A DNA stretch of 64,000 nucleotides from Oenanthe sinensis. Its lineage: Eukaryota; Streptophyta; Magnoliopsida; Apiales; Apiaceae. The notes beneath the pieces were generated by a model. That model saw only the letters and a list, made by a program, of their open reading frames with translations. It had not been told where the DNA came from and did not search any database. Location of the stretch: the NCBI GenBank assembly GCA_028671895.1, contig CM053800.1, positions 25,255,886-25,319,885 of the forward strand. The letters run 5' to 3'. The position numbers and the translations under genes were made by a program. Positions 11,591-23,650 of this stretch are shown piece by piece (within the stretch, counting starts at the first letter, position 1; each line of letters begins with the position of its first letter).

Positions 11591-13139
11591 TTAGTAGGTG
11601 AGAGGCTCATCTTCGTCGATAAGCATCACATCACCATCTTGAGTTAAGAGAAATCCATTATATCTCTCAGGCTCATGGCGAATCCTACTAGACCTACGAA
11701 TAACCTGTGTTTCTTGAGCAGTGTTGTGGTCTTGTACATCCTGCTCAAGTTCCTCCATTGGTTCAATGTTATCTTGTGGGCCTCGAACTTCATCGAGATC
11801 TATTATCCTCCCACTATTTTTTTCCGAAAGCATTTCTCTTTCAAGAAAAACCGTAGTTCGAGCAAAAAACACTTTGTTCTCGGAAGGATTATAGAATGAA
11901 TAACCCTTTGTTTCAATTGGGTATCCCACAAAATTATATTTGTCTGATTTAGATCCTAGCTTGTCAGAAGTTAAACGTTTCACAAACGCTTCACATCCCC
12001 ATATTTTCATAAATGACATGCTATGACGTTTCTTAGTCCATATCTCATATGGAGTCTTCTGAACCGTTTTAGTAGGAACTCGGTTAAGTGTATAAGCAGC
12101 CGTCTCCAGGGCGTAGCCCCAGAAACTAATTGGAAGATCTGCATGACTCATCATCGATTGTACCATGTCCAACAAAGTACGATTCCTCCTTTCAGAAACT
12201 CCACTCCATTTCAGTGAGTTGTGATACAATACCACACTCTTTTAATAAACTCTTAAATTCATGGCTTAAGTATTCACCTCCACGATCAGATCGTAAAGTC
12301 TTAATACTTCCGCCAGTTTTCTTTTCTACTTCAGCTTTGTATTCTTTGAACTTTTCAAAAGAATCGGATTTGTTCTTCATATGATACAAATATCTACTGA
12401 AATTATCAGTAAACGTGATAAAGTAGTAAAAGCCACCTCTTGTCATAGTACGCATAGGACCACATACATCACTATGTATAAGTTCTAACCGTTCAGTGGC
12501 CCTTTCACTTTGTCCAATAAAGGAGATTTAGTCATTTTTCAATGAGACAAGGTTCGCATGCTTCGTATGATTCAAAGTCAAACTTATCCAAGTATTCATC
12601 CTTATGTAACTTGGAAATGCGCTTCTCATTTATATGGCCTAAACGACAGTGCCAGAGGTATGTTTGATTTGAGTCATTTATTTTAAGACGTTTGTTATTC
12701 ACATTATAGATAGGAGTGTCTAAATCAAGAACATATAAACCGTTAAATAAAAGTGCAACCCCATAGGTAACATTATTCAAAGAAAAGGAACAACTATTGT
12801 TCTAAATTAAAAATGCAAAACCTTTCTTGTCTAAACAAGAAACCGAAATAATGTTTCTGCAAATTGCAGGCACGTAAAAACAGTTCTCAAGTTCTAAAAT
12901 AAGCCCAGTGGGCAATGATAAATAATATGTCCCTACAGCTTAAACAGCAACCTTTGCTCCATTGCCAACTCGTAGGTCGACCTCTCCTTTAGCCAAAATC
13001 CTACTCCTTTGTAGTTCATGTACATTTATACAAATGTGAGAACCACATCCAGTATCCAATACCCATGATGTAGAAGTTGACAAATTGACCTCTATAACAT
13101 AAATACCTGAATCAGAAGCTTGGCCAGCCTTCTTCTTCT
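11591..13139 (-). pseudogene. P pol, protease and integrase part
   Basis: The protease DTG triplet is visible near 13060 ('SWVLDTGCGSHIC'). The integrase zinc site follows near 12640 ('WHCRLGHINEKRI'), with its two cysteines near 12550 ('YEACEPC'). Then come 'ITFTDNFSRYLY' and the second catalytic Asp in 'LRSDRGGEYLS' near 12290, and the conserved Glu in 'GVSERRNRTLLDMV' near 12200. A long C-terminal arm follows. Stops or shifts lie near 12190-12235, 12456-12531 and 12781-12939. All three catalytic positions can be found, but not in one frame. Confidence 0.83.
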
Positions 13140-13968
13140 TCAGATCCTCCAAATAAGCATGACAGTTTCTCTTCCAATGACCTGGTTTACCATAGTAGTG
13201 ACAATCACCCTTTGCAATAACACCCTTAGGCTTTAAGGCCTGTTTGGGATTAACCTTTGGCTTGAGACCAGAAGCAGATCCAATCTTCTTCTTTCCCTTC
13301 CATTTGCCTTTCCTATTAGCCTTACCTTTGTTATCTACCATCAACATGGCAGCAGGTTCAGCCTTTTCATGTTGGTTTCAGTAGTTCGTAACATGGCAAA
13401 CAATTCAGTGGGTGTTTTGTCTATCTCATTCATATTGTAGTTCATAACAAAATGAGTATAGTTGCGGTTCAAAGATTGCAAGATTAAGTCAATCTAAGCT
13501 TCCAAACCAATCGGGAAACCCAAAGTATCAAGATACTCAATATAACCTATCATCTTTAGAACATGTGGTTGAACAGGTTCACGCTCTCCCTGTTTGCAAG
13601 CATACAGTGCCATTGCTCGTGTCGAACCTTTCTTGACGAGTTTGTCCCTCAAACATTCTTTGAAGGTGTTCAATCATCTCATAAGCATCCAAATGCTCAT
13701 GTTGTTTTTGAAGCTCAGCACTCATGGTTACCAGCATGAGACATGCAATATCATTCACATCATCAATATGCTTCTGATAAGCATTTTGTTGAACGCGAGT
13801 TGCATTCTCAGCAGGAGGAGAAGGTGAAGGAATTTCAATGACATGGAGCTTACGCTCTTGCTTGAGGACAATCCTCAAATTCCTATACCAATCCAGGAAG
13901 TTAGTTCCTGTCAGCTTGTCCTTCTCAAGGGTTGCTCGTACGGAGAAAGTATTTGTATTGTTTGCCAT
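13140..13968 (-). pseudogene. P gag
   Basis: It starts at the ATG at 13968, followed by 'EKDKLTGTNFLDWYRNLRIV', the signature of copia gag proteins. The first 129 codons are open, to 13579. A shifted stretch (13348-13578) carries the rest of the capsid-like region. A zinc knuckle lies near 13190 in which the second cysteine is replaced (CHYYGKPGHWKRNC in place of C-x2-C). The gene is broken by at least one frameshift. Confidence 0.83.
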
Positions 13969-15775
13969 TTAAATATCTACAATGTTTAAAATGCATAAAA
14001 TAAACATTAGATTGTCTGAGTTATTTATTATGTTCAAATGATTATGATATATTCATAATATATCTCCCACTAATTTTATCAAATTAATAGCCCTTACTAT
14101 TAATTTGGAAAGTATATCCCATAATTCTTTCTAGTGAGCCAAGATCCATATTTCATCATGTCCTAAGTCAACCACTGGAAGTCCTTAAAAAATTATTATT
14201 TAGGTAGACAACAGTTGTCAATTATATCATATATAATTCTTGGATAGTTTGGTGAACAACGATTGATCTTATCTATCTAATAGACTTTTAACCAAACTCT
14301 ATGCTTCTAAGTTTATAATGGTTGAATATAACCGTTTATTTTCACCTTATTATGACGACTCAGTTAAGTTAGACCCAATGATACAACGGCCGAATATAAC
14401 CGTTTATATTCGTCGCATCTCACCATGATAGATAGGAGTCCCCTGCCACTGACAGTCCTTCCCCTAATCGATCTAGGATTCGATGAGTGTTCATTCATTG
14501 GAAAGCATCCGAGTAAAACTTAATATTTTGTTAAGGGATTTAGAAAATTTATAACGATCACGATCACATCATAAAGAGATCCTCAATTTTTCCTTGAACC
14601 AAATATTTCAAATTGGCATCTTAAATTGTTCATTTCCCAGGTAGATGGAGGATACCAATGGTCACACTTAAAACCCATCAACCTTACGAATACGCATATC
14701 CGCTTTTGTCAGAAAATCCCAGTTATAGATATCAAAATCCAAATTTAATTCCGTGTTTTAAAATCCATATTTCATAAACACAAGAATCTCGTGATCGTTT
14801 GTTAATTTTAAAATCTTGAATCGTTACAGATTTTATCTTTCTTAAGCAGACATGGCATGGGTGTCGTATCTAATACATACATCATTCCAACATATACATA
14901 TCTACACATGCATTCATATACATATATGTATTGTGCGTAAATTAAACGTGTTTGGTTATGGCCCCATCCTATGTGATATTTTCAAGCTAATGGAATTATC
15001 AAGGTCAATCTATGGTGGTTTCAAATACTACACTATTACATGTCTTTATCTTCTTCATTGCTCCATCATCTAGATTGCCTCCTAGCTTCCTTGCTTCCAA
15101 GTCTCCATTGAACAATTACATTGAATAATAAATAAATCTATTCTAATAAAATTACAAGAAGAACTCGAGTTACATTCGAGATTAACAATTACAATGAATA
15201 AACGACATGCAAGTCGTATTTAGAAACCAAAACCATAAAACAAAACCACTATCCTATTGGTCTTTAGGCCATAACCATCCACCATGTTATCACATAACAC
15301 ATGTAATATATCTCAGATTATATAAACATATCATATAATCATATATAATAAAATTCGAAATTTCAGAAAATCAAATAAATTTCAGAAAATAATAAATCGC
15401 CGTTTCAGGGCCTGTAACGTCGTCAAACGACTTACAGACGAGAAGCTGACTTTTTCAGTATTGCTCAGTGACACGATTCCAGTCAGAAAACACATATCTT
15501 TTGCGAAAATCGGACACTGGACACAAATTTCAGAAAATCTACCGAAGCCGTTTCAGAATTCGTATCGAATACGATTTCCATAACAAGAACAAACATATAT
15601 CATATACATACAGCAATACACACAATCATCCCATGATTATACAACACATGAATATCATATATTCAAAATCATATAAAACATATATATCAATATATAGTCA
15701 TGGCATATCATATATATATTTACATACATCGAAAAACTGTTAAACACATAACCAAATCATCCCATTATACACGTA
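13969..15775 (-). other. P untranslated leader
   Basis: About 1.8 kb between the primer site and the gag start has no credible coding frame. It is AT-rich with ACATATA-type runs near 14860-14935 and 15590-15720. The same leader, more decayed, is found in Q (25730-27870). Confidence 0.7.
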
Positions 15776-15787
15776 GCTCTGATGCCT
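15776..15787 (-). other. P primer binding site (initiator Met tRNA type)
   Basis: The element strand reads AGGCATCAGAGC, one base from the LTR end. It resembles the common plant copia site TGGTATCAGAGC with two differences. Confidence 0.7.
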
Positions 15788-15788
15788 T

Positions 15789-17387
15789 TGAAGGGTTTCG
15801 GGCATGAATACGCAGCGGAATTAACGTAAATATAATAAAAAAAATGAAACCCAATCGCAGGATCCATGTATAATGTTGGATGATTATGGTGAAGAAGTCT
15901 GTACCTTAACAAAGCTTTCCGTATGTTTTTTAATGGAGGTACAGAAAAGATGAATCACAGCAGCCCTTTGTTGCAAAGATTTGCTCTCCAAAGAAGTCCA
16001 CACAAACGCCCGATCGTCCTACGATCACCGGAGTCGGTACTAGCTGAATTGTTTGCCTCCCTCTCTCTCTCTCTTTCTCTAGCCTCTCTTGATGTTGAGC
16101 AGCTAGGGTTTTTCTCTAAAAACGAAATTTGATGATTAAACCCTAATACTATACATCATTATGTATATATATAGGGGAGAGAGAGATTTTGGGCCTAACC
16201 CTAATCCATGTGGTTTCCAAAACCCATTATGACTTTGGGTTATTATTAATATTAAATCTGAATTCTAATATAATTAATCAAGTCCCACTTAATTAATTCA
16301 ATAATTAAATTCGAATAATAATAATACTTATTAAATCTGAATTCTAATATAATTAATCAAGTCCCACTTAATTAATTTAATAATTAAATTCGAATAAACA
16401 ATAATATATTTAAATTCGTAATTTAAATAAACCTCCGTTTTGACGTTCTTTGTGTGTGACCCTTTAGGTTATTATTACGTTGGCAATAATTTTATTTTCT
16501 AATAATAAAATTATAAACAATGAGCGGCATCTAGTAATACATCATTGCTACCCAAGTAACAATAATATTTGGTGATTCAATTAAACCTTTCGTGAATAAT
16601 GTTCCATGTAATATAATCCCTTTAACCTTATATTATAGATCAAACTCGAGGCATGTATAGTGTCATCCTCTTCAACGTTTAATCTTGGTTTCCATGATCA
16701 ATGAGTAGACTATTTAAACAAATCAATATTTGAGCATGGCCATGCATTTCATAGTCTCACTCAATCAAGATGCCAATAATATCACTCCTAGAATTTGAGG
16801 GTTAAATCCTATATCTATCATTCATATTCCCCATACGATTCATAGCATACCCAATGTCCACCTTTATCATTACCCGGTTAAAGGTAACTTTGAGTGTAAT
16901 CAAAGTATATTAATTCTCGTATAGAAATATAATGATTTAAAGTCAGAGGATCATTACATCATTATCACTGTGAGATTTCTTATGACACTTATTAACATGA
17001 AGAATCTCATGGCGGGTCTTTCCAGTGTCATGTATTGATACATACACTTATATTCTTGACTTTAGTATCACCATACCTATGACCAATGAGATGTGGTCAT
17101 CTGTCAACAAACATACTAGTCTTATTGCATTATTACTGTCCTTAAATAATAATACTTGACTAGGGAATTTTAGGAATAAAATACTATTCATATAATCTCT
17201 TTTTAAGTCACATACTTAAAGATATATATTACGTATTAATATTCCAAGGACATTTATTATTCTTTCAATTTATGACGCATTAAATAAAGAAATAATAAAT
17301 ATTAATTAAATAATCACATAAAACATAATCCTTAATTGTTTTCAATAAAACATTAAAAGTATTGTCTCTAGGACACCAATACTAACA
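15789..17387 (-). repeat. P 5' LTR
   Basis: It is the partner of 8753-10352, with TG..CA ends. A TATA-like run on the element strand lies at about 16163-16174 and should be the promoter. The AT-rich 78-base tandem repeat is present at about 16250-16395. Confidence 0.93.
16163..16174 (-). promoter_or_regulatory. Probable TATA box of the P 5' LTR
   Basis: On the element strand the sequence CTATATATATAC follows a purine/pyrimidine (GA) run and precedes a CT-repeat leader. This is a usual LTR promoter layout. No transcript data support it. Confidence 0.5.
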
Positions 17388-17392
17388 CCCTT
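17388..17392. repeat. Target site duplication of P, right copy (CCCTT)
   Basis: It follows the P LTR end ACTAACA and matches 8748-8752. The R gag frame continues from here to the right. Confidence 0.92.
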
Positions 17393-17975
17393 ATGGCTGT
17401 AGTCTTATTGTCCCACTCTTCAGGAAGTGCTCTCAGAAACTTGGTGTTGGTATCTTCAGAATCATAAACCTTACCAAGCATAGCCATCTCATTCAAGAGT
17501 TTAGTAAACCTATCGTACATCTCAGTAATAGATTCTCCAGATTTTGCTTCAAAATACTCATACTCTTGAATTATCAAAGACCTTGCATTCTTCTTGACAT
17601 CTTAGTCCCTTGACAGTGCACTTCAAGTTTTGTCCACATCTCCTTAGCAGTTTGACATGATATAACACAGTTTGTAAGAACAGAATCCAAACTGTTAAAG
17701 AGTATGTTTTTGACCTTTGCCTCCTTAAGGACATTCTCCTTGTCCTCTTTTGTCCATTCAGCCTTTGGTTTCTCAATGAAGTGTTCTTCAGTTACTTTGC
17801 CATCTTCATTGATTTGAGGCACAAGCTTTAAGGGCACATAGGGTCCTTCATGAATTCTTTCAAGATAGTCAGGGTCTGTTGCTTCCAGATGGTGCAGCAT
17901 CTTAACCTTCTAGTGGGTGAACTCGTTTCTCTTAAGCATATGAATCTTAGAATTGCCATCTTTGTTTCCAGACAT
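17393..17975 (-). pseudogene. R gag, N-terminal part (upstream of the P insertion)
   Basis: It starts at the ATG at 17975 (Met-Ser-Gly-Asn-Lys), 23 bases after the primer site. A Trp-to-stop change near 17912 precedes a stretch matching S gag: 'MLHHLEATDPDYLERIHEGPY' equals S 'MHLHLLSLDPSYVHCIEKGPH'. A frameshift near 17580 follows, then the block ending 'EEWDNKTTAIR', where P has inserted. The remainder of gag is at 7040-8752. It would have coded for the capsid protein. Confidence 0.87.
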
Positions 17976-17998
17976 TTTTGATCGATTTTAAACGTTAG

Positions 17999-18010
17999 GC
18001 TCTGATACTA
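17999..18010 (-). other. R primer binding site (initiator Met tRNA type)
   Basis: The element strand reads TAGTATCAGAGC two bases after the LTR end. It has one difference from the common plant copia site. Confidence 0.8.
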
Positions 18011-18280
18011 ATTGTTTTCCCAGTTGCACAAGTAGAAGGGGGGTTGAATACTTGTGTGTCTTTTCTGCCTGATTTAAAATCAAATTAAAAACAAAACTCA
18101 AACACAAAGATATAAATAAGTACTGTTTATAAATACAAAACTCTCCTAGGGTGTACACAAACCCTAGCAGCTTCTCTGTGTTTATCACAGCAACTCTCTC
18201 TATCTCTATGCTCTCACAAAAATATCACTCAGACAAATTATGCTTCGACTTCCACACTTTTACAATTAGGTTACATAGTG

Positions 18281-18289
18281 TTTATATAG
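18281..18289 (-). promoter_or_regulatory. Probable TATA box of the R LTR
   Basis: CTATATAAA on the element strand, about 190 bases downstream of the AGACTCTGA array and about 310 bases before the gag ATG at 17975. Confidence 0.6.
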
Positions 18290-18472
18290 AGAGCTGTCTA
18301 TCAACTAATAACAGAAAGATAAATTACAATAGGAATAGAATTCCTAATTATTAGTTGACAGTTTCCTTCTAGAATTCTCTTTCTTTCCCATAGCATATCT
18401 GCAAAATATTTATCTTGATCTTCGAAGACTTTCCATTCCTGTGATCTTCTTCCAAATTTAACATTAACTGTA

Positions 18473-18672
18473 TAGACTCTGAAACATTCAGACTCTGATG
18501 ATCTTCAAACTCTGATCATATGTAGACTCTGATAGATCATAGACTCTGATAGTATATAGACTCTGATCACCTTCCAGACTCTGATCTTCATGCAGACTCT
18601 GGTTTCACTTTCTACAGAAATTCTTCTAAGTATAAGTAACATGAATGTTGACTATCTAGACTCTGATTATAC
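18473..18672. repeat. AGACTCTGA array in the R LTR
   Basis: Nine or ten copies of AGACTCTGA or a one-base variant lie in 200 bases, most spaced 15-25 bases and mostly in one orientation. It sits upstream of the TATA box, the same place as the TCAATCGAT array in the S LTR. Confidence 0.85.
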
Positions 18673-18763
18673 ATTTCAGAGACTAGAAAGACTTATTACA
18701 AATAAACTAAGCTAGACCCTGTTCTAGCATTTTGTACATCATCAAATGAATATATTCCTAACA

Positions 18764-19449
18764 CGGAGTACTAAAATCCACCTTATAATGACTAAATATG
18801 TCTAATAAATCTCCAAACAATATTAAAACCTCTGAAATAATCCAAACCAATAAAATGCGAAATAAGCAAAATCTCCACTCATACATAATGTCTAAATAAT
18901 AGCTAGAGGTCCAACTTCCTAATCAATTGTAACAATGGTAGCTCTCTATCACACAGCCCAAGATCCCCTAAGTACCTGCCAGAAGAAGAATACAACATGA
19001 GCCAAATATCCAGTACAGATTGGAATATAGTTTATAAAACAAGAAGCAAGTTATATAATTTGACAATAATAAATAAACTTTAATTTTTAAAAACAAGGCT
19101 GAAGCAAACAGGGGTTAGGATATTTCATACCGATATCAAAACAGATAACAGATACACACATCATAGGGTACCTACTGCGTACAACAAACTGGAAAACGTG
19201 TACGGCATATACAACGTCATCGTGAAATATCAAATCACAAATCAAACAAACTCTGGGTGCACCCACGTATCCTCAAATAAATATCAAATGCGTAAAGCTC
19301 GCTACTGAGCTATCAGAACTATACGCCATGACCAATTACACTGTCACAGAAGTGTCATGTCATTAGTGCCGCAATGACATGGTTGTAGTACCCCTACAGC
19401 TGGTTAACTCGGTATACCCTATATCACTCTAAGGTGGTTTCAAATAAAA
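18764..19449. other. Unassigned AT-rich stretch between R and X1
   Basis: I see no coding frame with recognisable similarity and no clear LTR ends. A more GC-balanced part (about 19140-19430) looks like degraded repeat sequence. Confidence 0.4.
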
Positions 19450-21098
19450 TAATTTATTGTTCGAGGCATATGATTAAGATTGGAGCTCTGGCATCACAGT
19501 TTGTTGAGAAAACGAACCCAACCGTAACCTTTGGAGATAACAACAAAGGATGTAAAAGGAATTTGGCTATCATGATTTTGAAATTGTCATCAATGGAAAC
19601 ATCTTTCTTGTGGTCAGACTTAAGCACTATCTAAAGGGCACTAGGAAATTTTTTGTCAAGGGTGTTATGGAAAAGCTGTGAAAAGGAAAAGTGTTTGATT
19701 TCAAGTAAGAAAGTTGGAAGCTCGCTCAACTGGGAGTGAGGAAATTTGTTCGTAGCTGACATGGATTTTCTATGCAAAGGTGAAGTGAACCTTTCAGTAA
19801 AGCTTCATTAGTAAAGAGTTAGCTATGGCATATGAAGCTCTCACACTTGGTGAACAAGACAATGGTTTCTTTGATAAAGGAGAAATTGGTGAGAGGACTG
19901 TTTCATTTAGAATTCTACCCAGGAGGACATTTTAAAGCATGCCATATAGGGAAGTCAATAAAAATATCACACTGAAGTAAATTATGTCATGAAAAATATA
20001 TGCTTAGTGGTGATTAGTGACAACCCTAATTATAAGTTGGTGATGTTCGTGCATTCAACAGATAATATATCACAGAAGGTAAGTGATCACATCAGGTAGA
20101 TCAAGTTGGAAGCAAAGTAAGTTGTGATAACTTTGAAGTCAGATATTGGAACTCAATTTCATGAATGAAGTTCTAAATGAAGTCTGCACTGATAAAGGTA
20201 CTTTGAAACTGAAGTAATTAACACATCATGCTTCTTTAATCAACAAGATCGTGAAAAGACATCATATGAGTTAATGGCCAACCAGAAGCGAACACTGAAG
20301 CTCTTTCTTGTGTTTGGAGATCATATGAAGGAAATTGATATTTATTGAAGATTTATATGAGTATCTTGGCAAGTTTGAAGTTAAGGCTCATGGAACAATT
20401 CTCCTCGGCTACTCATTGAATTCGAAAGCTTTCAAGGCATATGTGATGTAAAACCAGAAGGTGATTGAAAGTTTGAGTGTATCGTCCAACTACACCAAGC
20501 TCCCAAGCATTCAAGTGAAAGACTATTATGAATCTTTAAATTTTGACATCCTGTCAGAGTCAAATTCAAATACTGATGTTGAAACTGAAGTTGTAGAAGG
20601 AATCAATGATAATGATGATGATTCAGATCCCATTAATGGAAATGGTAGTGAAACTGCATAACTCGTGAACTTTAATAGAATCCACTTAATAAGGTGAAAG
20701 ATCTTCAACAGATCCTAGCAACAACTTTCAGGGAGCAAATAAAAGAAAGATCTACTAGTCGTACTCAACACAATTAAAATCAAAGAAATACATGAAGAAC
20801 ATATCTTCCAAGATAAAAGGTTTGAAGTCAAAGTCAATCTTGGAGTCTAGTTCTTAGTAAACCAGATTGTTGAGTAAAGGCTAGAAGTGCTAATCAAAAT
20901 GAACATATATTTTTCGGGACCTAACATCTGGAATCCTAAAGAATACTGAAGAAGCACTGATTGATCCAGATTGAGTGATTGCAATGCAAGATGATCTCAA
21001 TCAGTTCGAAGACAGAAATTTATTGAAGCTGGAATCCAGACCATAAGACGAAGCTGAAATTGGTACAATAAGGGTTTCGCAAGTAGCTTTGATACCAT
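19450..21098 (+). pseudogene. X1 pol remnant: protease to start of RT
   Basis: It is heavily decayed but readable in patches across frames. Near 19460 a Cys-Ser-Arg-His-Met stretch leads to '[17 protein letters not shown]', matching S '[17 protein letters not shown]'. Near 19830 a WHMKLSHL-like block corresponds to the integrase zinc site, and near 19940 a 'KACHIGK' block corresponds to its cysteines. Near 20370-20420 the 'FGCKC..' to 'FLGYS' region is recognisable. Near 20960-21060 'IDPD.VIAMQDDLNQF' marks the entry to RT. The reading stops at the Q boundary. It belongs to an old Sirevirus-like element in plus orientation. Confidence 0.75.
21072..21098 (-). other. Extra copy of Q leader and primer site outside the Q 3' LTR
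   Basis: GTTTCGCAAGTAGCTTTGAT and the bases after it match 27857-27883, the primer-site side of Q's other LTR, with two or three differences. A primer site should not lie outside a 3' LTR, so this is a recombination scar. Confidence 0.75.
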
Positions 21099-22643
21099 TG
21101 AATGGTTTCGAGGCACAAACACAACGGAATAAACGTGAAAAATAAATCAAAATAGCGAAACCCTCCGCAGGATCCATGCGAAAACAAAAGATTTAATTCG
21201 GAGATAAAGAATAAATACCTTTAGAATCTTTAACAGTTCATTAATGGAAGATTAATGGAGGTCCAAAGCTTGTTTAATCACCACGTATCCCGCTCTCGCG
21301 ATCTACGCTCTACGGTATCCACACGAACACTTTTCATGAAGGATTGATGTGTACTAGCACCCGAAAACTGCTTCTCTCTCTATCTTCCTCTTTTCTCAAA
21401 ACGGCTAGGGTTTTAGTAAAAATATGTCTCCTAAATTAAATCAGCCCATAAAGAGATTATATAGAGAGAGGAATAAGTTTTCTAATTATAATCCAATTAT
21501 AATTAATACTAATCCAAAATTCTAAATTATTTAATTAAGTCTCACTTAATTAATTAATTATTAATTTTAGAATTAGTTTAAATAATTTATTTATTCTATT
21601 TATATAATTAATTAAGTCATACTTAATTAATATCATAAATAAAATAAATTACTTATTTAATTTAAATTCATAATTTAAATTATTTCTCCTTCAAGCGTTC
21701 TTTGTGTGTGACCATGTAGGTTATTATTATGTTGGCAACAATTTTAATATCTAATTAAAATTGTAAATAATGAGCGGCATTTAGTAATACATCATTGCTA
21801 CCCAAGTAATAATAATAAATCGGTGATTCGATTAAGCCTTTCATGAATAATGTTCCATGTAATATAATCCCTTTAATCTTGATATTATAGATTAAACTCA
21901 AGGCATGTCTCGTGTCATCCTCTTCATAATTTAATCTTTATTTTCTTGATCGATGAGTAGACTATTAAAATCAAATCAACTTTTGAGCACGGCCGTGCAT
22001 TTCATAGTCTCACTCAAACAAGAGGCCAATAATATCACTCCTAAAATTAGGAGGATTAAATCCCATCTAGAACATTCATATTTCTCATACGATTCATAAT
22101 ATACCCAATGTCTACTTTTATCATCACCCGGTCAAAGGTAACTTTTAATGTAATCAAAGTATATTAATTCTCGTATAGAAATATAATGATTTCAGGTTTA
22201 AGGATCATTACACCATTATCACAGTGAGAATTACTTATGACACTTATTTAACATGTAAAATCTCACGGCAGGTCATTCCAGTGCCATGCATGAGACATGC
22301 ACTTATGTTCTTGACTTTAGTATCACCATACCTATGACCAATGAGATGTGGTCATCTGTCAAGAAACATACTAGTCTTTGTGCATTATTATTGTACTTAA
22401 ATAATAAAACTCGACTAGGGAATTTTAGGAATAAGATACTATTCATATAATCTCATTTTTAAGTCACATACTTAAAGATATATAATACGTATCAAAATTC
22501 CAAGGACATTTATAATGCTTTCAATTTATTTCGCAGTAAATAAAACATAATAAATAAATAATAATCAATAAAACATAATCCTTAATTATAAATATTTTCC
22601 TTAAAATATAAAAAATATTATATCTAGAGCACAATTACTAACA
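21099..22643 (-). repeat. Q 3' LTR
   Basis: It matches 27884-29430 closely except for clustered differences in the first 70 bases. It ends ACTAACA, followed by the polypurine tract (22644-22655, AAGTGGGAGAT on the element strand). Confidence 0.9.
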
Positions 22644-22655
22644 ATCTCCCACTTG

Positions 22656-23650
22656 CACTAGAGACAATTACCCAAGTATCCAATACTCATGGAACTAGTG
22701 TGACTTTCGTGCTTCTGCTGCGACAAAGCCTTAGTCAGTGGGTCTGCAATATTATTATTAGTATGCACTTTACATATATGTATATCTCCTTGATCATTAA
22801 TCTCATTAATTAGGTGATATCTCCTAAGTACATGCCCAAACAGCCTCTTTGCCTGCTTCACAAGCATCAATATACTCAGGCTCTATTTAGAATCAACAAC
22901 TGTCTCTGTTGTGAACCATTCCAGCATACAACATCTCAATAAAAATATATAAAACACAAAGCCAGACAGAAACATTAAATCATCATTGTCTGTCTAGAAA
23001 CCAGCATCACTGAAACCTCTTATAACTAGCTTCACATCTCCTTCATATAACAAGAATGAATCTTTAGTCCTCTTCAAGTACTTAAGAATATTCTTGACTG
23101 TCGTCCACTGACGTTCACCTGGATTAGACCGGTATCTACTCGTCATGCTTAAAGCATACGAGACATCAGGATGAGTACATATCATTGCATACATTATAAG
23201 ACCAATTGCTGATGCATATGGAACTTTACTCATTCAGTCCTTATCATCCAATGATTTAGGACAAATTTTATTTTGAGATCACTATCCCATGAGACATTGG
23301 GACATATCCATTTTAGCCTCTTTGCATTCGAAATCGATGTAAAACTTTATCAATGTATGTACTCTAACTTAGGCCGATCAATCTCCTTGATCTATCTCTA
23401 TAGATCCTGATCCCTAATATATAGGTCACATCGCCTAAGTCTTTCATTGAGAAATTATTTCTCAACCAAGTCTCCACAGTCTATAGAGAAGGAATGTCAT
23501 TCCCTATTAGTAATATTTCATCAACATATAATACTAGGAATGCCACATGGCTCCCACTAAACTTCTTGTAAACACAAGTTTCATCTTCATTCTGAATAAA
23601 GTCAAACTCTTTTTTACTGTTTCATGAAAATAAATGTTTCATCTCTTAGA
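22656..23650 (-). pseudogene. Q pol, RNase H and part of RT
   Basis: RNase H carries 'HICKVHTNNNIADPLTKAL' near 22770, with the Ala-Asp pair kept better than in P. 'GLIMYAMICTHPDVSYALSMTSRY' near 23170 and a YVDD-region remnant near 23530 belong to RT. RT blocks upstream of about 'RWNIRF' are absent. The sequence jumps near 23645 to the integrase tail, with the short repeat CATCTC at the junction. P has about 430 bases there. Confidence 0.8.

Larger units (their letters stand above)
8753..17387 (-). mobile_element. Element P: Ty1/copia retrotransposon with 1.6 kb LTRs, inserted in R gag
   Basis: Two LTRs of about 1,600 bases start TGAAGGG and end ACTAACA. They flank a primer site, a long leader, gag, protease, integrase, RT and RNase H in copia order. 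A five-base target duplication (CCCTT) confirms an insertion, and the interrupted R gag reads on across it. LTRs this long together with a gag opening 'KDKLTGTNFLDWYRNLRIV' recall the Angela/Tork group, but I assign the lineage only tentatively. The LTRs differ by roughly 2-3% by eye. Several stops and frameshifts in gag and pol show that the copy is inactive. Confidence 0.93.
1..18763 (-). mobile_element. Element R: decayed Sirevirus-like Ty1/copia retrotransposon, split by element P and cut by the window edge
   Basis: In element order (right to left) it shows a 5' LTR, an iMet-type primer site, gag with zinc knuckles, protease, integrase, reverse transcriptase, RNase H and then a third ORF after pol. 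The order protease-integrase-RT-RNase H defines Ty1/copia, and a long ORF after pol is typical of the Sirevirus lineage. The 3' LTR lies beyond base 1. Element P (8753-17387) interrupts gag. Stops, frameshifts and a 0.66 kb tandem duplication show that it is dead. It shares LTR-end sequences with element S but carries a different repeated motif (AGACTCTGA). The base after the LTR is 18764; no target duplication can be tested because the other end is missing. Confidence 0.9.
18013..18763 (-). repeat. R 5' LTR
   Basis: It is bounded by TGTTAGGAAT at the 18763 side and GGGAAAACA at the 18013 side on the element strand. Its opening resembles the S LTR (TGTTAGGAATCT, then TTTGATGAT), and near its end it has the box TATTCAACCCCCCTTCT shared with S and X2. 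The U3 part carries the AGACTCTGA array (18473-18672), upstream of a TATA box. No second copy is in the window, so the ends rest on these signatures and the adjacent primer site. Confidence 0.85.
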
